This document shows positions 59,463 to 64,000 of a stretch of 64,000 bases of DNA, piece by piece. The notes beneath the pieces were generated by a model. The model made no database searches, had not been told where the DNA came from, and saw only the letters and a list, made by a program, of their open reading frames with translations. The translations under genes were made by a program, and so were the position numbers. The stretch's first letter is position 1. Every line of letters starts with the position of its first letter. This stretch comes from Cunninghamia lanceolata (lineage: Eukaryota > Streptophyta > Pinopsida > Cupressales > Cupressaceae), in contig BSBN01000494.1 in NCBI GenBank assembly GCA_027924645.1, forward strand, positions 258,001-322,000. Reading direction: 5' to 3'.

Positions 59463-60346
59463 TCATGGAGGCCACCTTGTGTTAGGTGCTCCTGCACCAT
59501 ACACCCCACCTAGAAAAGAACTCATGCCACATGAGTTGATCCTTTGTCTTGCTCCACCTTCATCCTTTGCTGCCTCATGCCTTCCCCATGATCTTTGGGC
59601 TAGAACTTGCTTCCATGGAATCAAAAACTCATGCCTAGCATTATAGGCTCTACTCACACCTTTCCATGAGTGAGTGCTTGTAACCAAACTTGGATGTTGC
59701 ATACCATGATTGCTTACTATCATATCTGCATGAACACCTCCATTCAAAACCTTGGTTGGTCCTTCTTGTACTGCTGCTATGGCAAAATGTGATGGTCTTT
59801 TAACCCTTATTAGATTTAGAGGACAAAGAATGGTCCCTACTATGATAACATCTTCTTCTTTCCAACCACCTTGTGGCTGCTTGTAGACCTGCTCTTTGAC
59901 CTTCTTCTGATCCATCTCAGACACCACCATCTGATCTCCACTATTCAAAACTGAAACCACCTTCAAACTTTGGTTTTGGACAACCCCACTCCTTGAGGTA
60001 TCCTCAACTTCCCTTGTCTTTGCTTCTTTGATCTTTACAAACTCTTTCTTACCCACCAAAATGACCTTGGCTGCCTTCTTTGCTTCAGTATCCTCCTGCA
60101 ATGGTGTCATCAAAAAAGTCTTCCCATCCTTCTTGATGGTGTATGTGTTAGCATATCCATCATATAATGCTTTCCTATCAAATTGCCATGGCCTACCTAA
60201 AAGTAAGTGACAACATTCCATGGGCAAAATGTCACATAAAACTCTATCCTTATATTCTCCAATTTCAAAATCAACATATGCTTGTTCATCTACCAAAAGT
60301 GATTGACTATCACTTACCCAAGATTCTTTGTAAGGAGTTTGATGAG
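59463..60346 (-). pseudogene. pol: gypsy protease C-terminal part and unknown downstream segment
   Basis: Minus strand, open from 60296 to the stop at 59463, with the same frame extending upstream to the insert at 60346. It contains EIGEYKDRVLCDILPM, CCHLLLGRPWQFDRKALYDG and NTYTIKKDGKTF, the standard plant Ty3/gypsy block between protease and reverse transcriptase. After about 60050 the protein becomes lysine-rich and then unrelated to any pol domain I know. It ends G-A-P-N-T-R-W-P-P. Reverse transcriptase, RNase H and integrase are deleted or replaced. The unknown C-terminal ~190 residues could be captured sequence. Confidence 0.75.
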
Positions 60347-60351
60347 GAATC
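60347..60351. repeat. Target duplication GAATC, left copy
   Basis: GAATC here and at 62248-62252 flank the palindromic insert exactly. Confidence 0.85.
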
Positions 60352-61334
60352 TATCATGCCCACATTTCCCATGTGGTCACAACACGCATCACCCATGTCA
60401 TGTCCACATTTGTCATGTGGTCATGACACAAAATATCAAAAAAAATTCCCACACTTCCCTAAAAACCCCCTCGCACGCGTGAGCGTGCTCGATGGTGAAC
60501 GCTTAAGGCATAAACAGTACAGTTGTCAGAAGGGTACTACGCACACGTGCACATACCCAAATGCAAGAAGGCCAACAAGGGGGTCGTCGCGATGCAATTA
60601 GCATCACTACAAGGATTAAACTTACCAAATTGCTAAACCCTAGATTCTAGGAAAATCCGGCAGCATAACACCTCATGGGCGTGAGTAGGATTTATTACAC
60701 TAACACTAATCTTGAAATGAGGTTTTCTAATAGGGTTAACAAATTTCCTACAACTCCCTAATTACAATGAAATTACAGTTGATCACATTAATGGAACATT
60801 TTCAACAAAGCCCGATCATCTCTTCTCCTTCACGTTTTCTGAAATTTAATATTAATTTCTCCTCCTTCTGATTTTAGCATTTTTAACAAAGCCTGTTCAT
60901 TTATTCTCCTTTTTGTTTCTCTGAAATTTAATTTTGATTGTATTTCTTTATGTTTATCCTGCTTTTCTTCACGTTTTCTATCAATCAGAGTTATCACTGC
61001 ATCCTTTACATTATTCCTAATTTCTTGGTAGATCAAATCACTTAAACAGGGTTTACTAACTTCGCTTGATGAAGTCCCCTAGGTTTCCGCTCTAGTTTAA
61101 TTTCAACATTTGAATTAATTTTGAAAATCAATTTGTCCCTAATCAGGATTAACGGAGAGTTAAATCTTACTTAGTTCTCTTAGCCTATTTCGGAAATGCC
61201 TCGCATTTTCTCCTCTTTATTTTCACTTTTATCTTTCTTTCTCTTTTTCTCAATTGGACGTTTTCTCAATCTACAGTTTGAGTTTACAATGACCACATAT
61301 GAAATGCATATGATGGCTTAATTGCATTTATAAA
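60352..61334. repeat. Left arm of palindrome, with an 81-bp internal duplication
   Basis: AACAAAGCC occurs at 60804 and 60885, and the intervening 81-bp unit is roughly repeated. The right arm has only one such unit, which accounts for the 81-bp difference in arm length (983 versus 902). Confidence 0.75.
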
Positions 61335-61345
61335 GATACACATAC

Positions 61346-62247
61346 CTATATAAATGCAAATAAGCCATCATATGCATTTCATATGTGGTCATTGTAAACT
61401 CAAACTGTAGATTGAGAAAACGTCCAATTGAGAAAAAGAGAAAGAAAGATAAAAGTGAAAACAAAGAGGAGAAAATGCGAGGCATTTCTGAAATAGGCTA
61501 AGAGAAGTAAGTAAGATTTAACTCTCCATTAATCCTAATTAGGGACAAATTGATTTTCAAAATTAATTCAACGTTGAAATTAAACTAGAGCGGAAACCTA
61601 GGGGACTTCATCAAGCGAAGTTAGTAAACCCTATTTAAGTGACTTGATCTACCAAGAAATTAGAAATAATGTAAAGGATGCAGTGATAACTCTGATTGAT
61701 AGAAAATGTGAAGAAAAGAAGGATAAACATAAAGAAATACAATCAAAATTAAATTTTAGAGAAACGGAAAGGAGAATAAATGAACAGGCTTTGTTGACAA
61801 TGTTCCATTAATGTGAGCAACTACAATTTCATTGTAATTAGGGAGTTGTAGGAAATTTGTTAACCCTATTAGGAAACCTCGTTTCAAGATTAGTGTTAGT
61901 GTAATAAATCCCACTCACGCCCGTGAGGCGTTATGCTGCCATATTTTCCCAGAATCTAGGGTTTAGCAGTTTGGTAAGTTTAACCCTTGTAGCAACGCTA
62001 ACCACGTCGCAATGACCCCCTTGTTGGCCTTCTTGCATTTGGGTATGCGCACGTGTGTGTAGTACCCTGCTAACAATAGTACTATTTATGCCTTAAGCGT
62101 TCACCACCAAGCACGCTCACGCATGCGAGGGGGTTTTTAGGGAAGCGTGGGAAACATTTGTGATATTTTGTGTCATAACCACATGACAAATGTGGACATG
62201 ACACGTGTGATGCGTGTTGTGACCACATGGGAAATGTGGGCATGACA
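61346..62247. repeat. Right arm of palindrome
   Basis: Inverse copy of the left arm. It includes an open reading stretch at 61602-61811 whose peptide is conserved in the left arm. Confidence 0.8.
61602..61811 (+). pseudogene. Exon-like ORF conserved in both palindrome arms
   Basis: A 69-codon open stretch without its own early ATG includes IYQEIRNNVKDAVITLID and a charged helical tail (DKHKEIQSKLNFRE). The left arm carries the same peptide on the minus strand (about 61080-60830, ATG at 61036), with only a few amino-acid changes. The sequence before it reads AAACCTAGGGG, which could be a 3' splice site. I do not recognise the protein. It may be a captured host exon or part of an ancestral element ORF. 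Confidence 0.4.
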
Positions 62248-62252
62248 GAATC

Positions 62253-63604
62253 CTTTCTAGTTTAAATTTATCCTCCATTTTCCTAGATACCATATTATTT
62301 GTTGAACCAAAATCTATTACTACCTTGCATATTTTACCTTTGCTTTTGCAATTGGTCCTGAAAAGTGCTCTCCTTTGTATCATCTCCTTGGATGTCTTCA
62401 AGAGTGTTCTCATTAGCATCAATGCTTCTCCATCTTGAACTGGGGCTGCACTCCCAATTGGAGAGTTAACACTTTCATCTACCTCCTCTTCTTGCACATA
62501 TTGAACCCTCTTTTCATTCCTACTTTCACTATCACCAAATGTAGAACTTTGGTTCATTGGACACTTGTATGCTGTATGACCAATCTCATTGCAATGATAA
62601 CATCTCCTAGTGAAAACATTAGAACCTCTACCTCCACCTCTTGTTCCTCTAAATTCCCCTCTAAAATCAGAAACTTGGTCCTTACCTTTGCTTGTGTCTC
62701 CTTGGTCTTCTTGGGACTGATTTTTGTCTTCAAAACTGTCTCTACCTCTGAAATTTCTGCCACCTCTTCCTCTACTTTGCTGCTCACCTCTCCTCTTCAA
62801 CTTCTCTTCAACCCTTAATGCTACTTGAAAGTATTTCTCCACGGTTTCAGGGGTCAATAAACTAATTTCATCTTGAATATTTAACCTCAAACTATTTAGA
62901 TACCTTTCCACCTTGGCTTTTTCATCCTCCATGCACCCACAACGAAGAGTGTATTTGTGAAACTCCTCGGTGTAAGTGGCCACATCCAAATCTCTTTGCT
63001 TGAGATTTTGCATCCTCTTGTAGATTTGCACCTCATAGTTTGATGGAAGGAATTGGGACTTGATCCTCTACAATATTCTACTCCATGAAGAGATCATACT
63101 CTTCCCATTCTTTACCCTCTCTCCTTGGGTGTAATTCCACCATGTAAGGGCAACACCTTTGAGTTTAGTTTCTGCAAACTTAACCCTCTTACTTTTAGGA
63201 ACTTCTTTGTATTCAAAGTAGTTGTTTAGAGCCTCAATCTACTCCATAACTTCATCAACATTCATCTTCCCCCTAAACATGGGAATCTCCATCCGAGCCT
63301 ACAAAGAATCCTTGCCAATTGCCTTGATGGCTTCAAGGAAATACCTTTGATTAGCCGGTACCTCTACCTCTTCTTGTTCTTGTTCTTCTTCCTCTTTCTC
63401 TTCCTCTTCATCTGAACCTTCATCTATCCTCTTCCCTATCCTCAATGCCTTCAACTCTTCTTGGAGTGCGTCTTTGACTCCACTCTTGATCTTCTCTTCC
63501 ATCTCCTTGAACTTCTTGACCACTTCGGTGGTCATCCCCTTAGAAGGCATATTGCTAGCCTCTCCTTCACTCTCCTCTGCTAACATATACCAGGTCAACA
63601 ACAA
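62253..63604 (-). pseudogene. gag-pol: gypsy gag and protease start
   Basis: The minus strand reads in one frame from 63604 with few stops (near 63299, 63240 and 63070). The first ATG is only ten bases after the primer site; the ATG at 63550 (MPSKGM) is a better start. An early acidic stretch (EEEEKEEEEQEQEE) precedes the capsid region LKGVALTWWNYTQGERVKN and LKQRDLDVATYTEEFHKYTL. An RG-rich linker comes next, then the knuckle CYHCNEIGHTAYKC near 62565-62610, and the protease start VIDFGSTNNMVS near 62300-62335, where DSG has become DFG. The frame continues across the palindrome into 60346. Confidence 0.88.
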
Positions 63605-63614
63605 AACCTTTTAT

Positions 63615-63627
63615 GGCTCTGATACCA
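63615..63627 (-). other. Primer binding site, initiator tRNA-Met (gypsy, minus strand)
   Basis: The minus strand reads TGGTATCAGAGCC, three bases from the 5' LTR edge at 63631. Confidence 0.9.
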
Positions 63628-63630
63628 CTA

Positions 63631-64000
63631 TGATGTAGAGGCAAATTGGATGGGAAAGGATAGACAAACTAGACAAGGTTCTACTTCACCTACAAGCCCA
63701 AAAACAAAGATCTTTATGCAAAAGTGGGAACAACAGAAAGAAACTCTAGAATCATTATGGAAATGTTGGTTTGGTATGTTATTGGACCCATTCCATCCAT
63801 TGGCCAAGGTAGATTGGATTTCGGGTTGGTACTTCCTTCACAAACCACTCAAAATGACTTGTAGCCCTTCAAAAAGATGACAGACCCAATAACGTTTGAC
63901 TCAAACCTCCAAACCCAAATCTTAGACAATAATTAGATACCCATTATGGTATTCTATCACATATCCCAAACTTGGCATAGGTTGTTTTGTATAGACTATC
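63631..64000 (-). repeat. 5' LTR of minus-strand gypsy, cut by window end
   Basis: TGATGTAGAGGCAAATTGGA onward matches 57650-58020. Only the last 370 bases of the LTR (minus-strand sense) are in view. Confidence 0.88.

Larger units (their letters stand above)
60352..62247. mobile_element. 1.9-kb palindromic insert with LTR-like ends
   Basis: The left arm 60352-61334 and right arm 61346-62247 are inverted copies of each other, separated by about a dozen bases. The outermost bases are TATCATGCCCAC on the left and GTGGGCATGACA on the right, consistent with ancestral TGTCATGCCCAC ends. The 5-bp target duplication GAATC is exact, and removing the insert plus one copy restores the gypsy reading frame. 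Arms differ at several percent of positions. TG...CA ends with 5-bp duplications are what retroviral-type integrase makes, yet the body is one sequence in two opposite orientations. No transposase is seen. Alternatives are a foldback DNA element or an inverted LTR dimer. Confidence 0.85.
57650..64000 (-). mobile_element. Minus-strand Ty3/gypsy element lacking reverse transcriptase and integrase
   Basis: The 3' LTR begins at 57650 (plus-strand view) and the 5' LTR begins at 63631 and leaves the window. The first ~370 bases of both match with roughly 25 differences by eye. On the minus strand the order is primer site, gag with knuckle, then protease, and then sequence that I cannot assign to pol, followed by the 3' LTR. 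A palindromic insert interrupts it between the protease active site and the rest of the protease. Confidence 0.85.

Overview
This window looks like intergenic DNA from a plant with a very large genome. I see no intact host gene, rRNA, tRNA or CRISPR array. The evidence for a plant is initiator-tRNA-Met primer sites, Ty1/copia and Ty3/gypsy lineages, degenerate TTTAGGG telomere-type repeats, low GC, and heavy decay of glutamine codons to TAG. A gymnosperm such as a conifer is my best guess, but the sequence does not prove it.

Layout. 1-4969 is a decayed plus-strand Ty1/copia element, with an internal tandem duplication and a stub of 3' LTR. 4970-5272 is half of an RNase H-like domain; the other half is at 21009-21120. 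Between the halves sits a 15.7-kb nested pair. The outer Sirevirus-like element (5273-21008) is flanked by GGACT. A related inner element (11689-19262) is flanked by GATTG/GATCG. Both carry a gag with several CCHC knuckles, no pol, and a long second ORF that I do not recognise, followed by four polypurine-tract-like motifs.

22565-25573 is a small Ty3/gypsy deletion derivative. It keeps the start of gag and the tail of integrase, joined by about 1 kb of acidic-coding purine repeat. 26010-32984 is a gag-only element with 2.3-kb LTRs (TR-GAG type). Its primer-site region is repeated four times at exactly 66-bp spacing.

33374-46094 is a minus-strand Ty1/copia element. Its reverse transcriptase is split by a non-coding LTR element (35669-40945, target duplication ACATC), and its integrase by a 1.2-kb insertion of unknown type. 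One LTR of the non-coding element carries a further 1-kb insert with terminal inverted repeats. 46095-52600 is AT-rich and has no recognisable gene. 52600-56510 is a block of satellite and interstitial telomere-like sequence. 57650 to the window end is a minus-strand Ty3/gypsy element with gag and protease but no reverse transcriptase. It is interrupted by a 1.9-kb near-perfect palindrome with TG...CA-type ends and a 5-bp target duplication (60352-62247).

The most novel items are the palindromic insert and the Sirevirus-like family with a conserved unknown ORF in place of pol. The elements interact mainly by nesting. Several depend on machinery supplied elsewhere, since none here has an intact reverse transcriptase or integrase.
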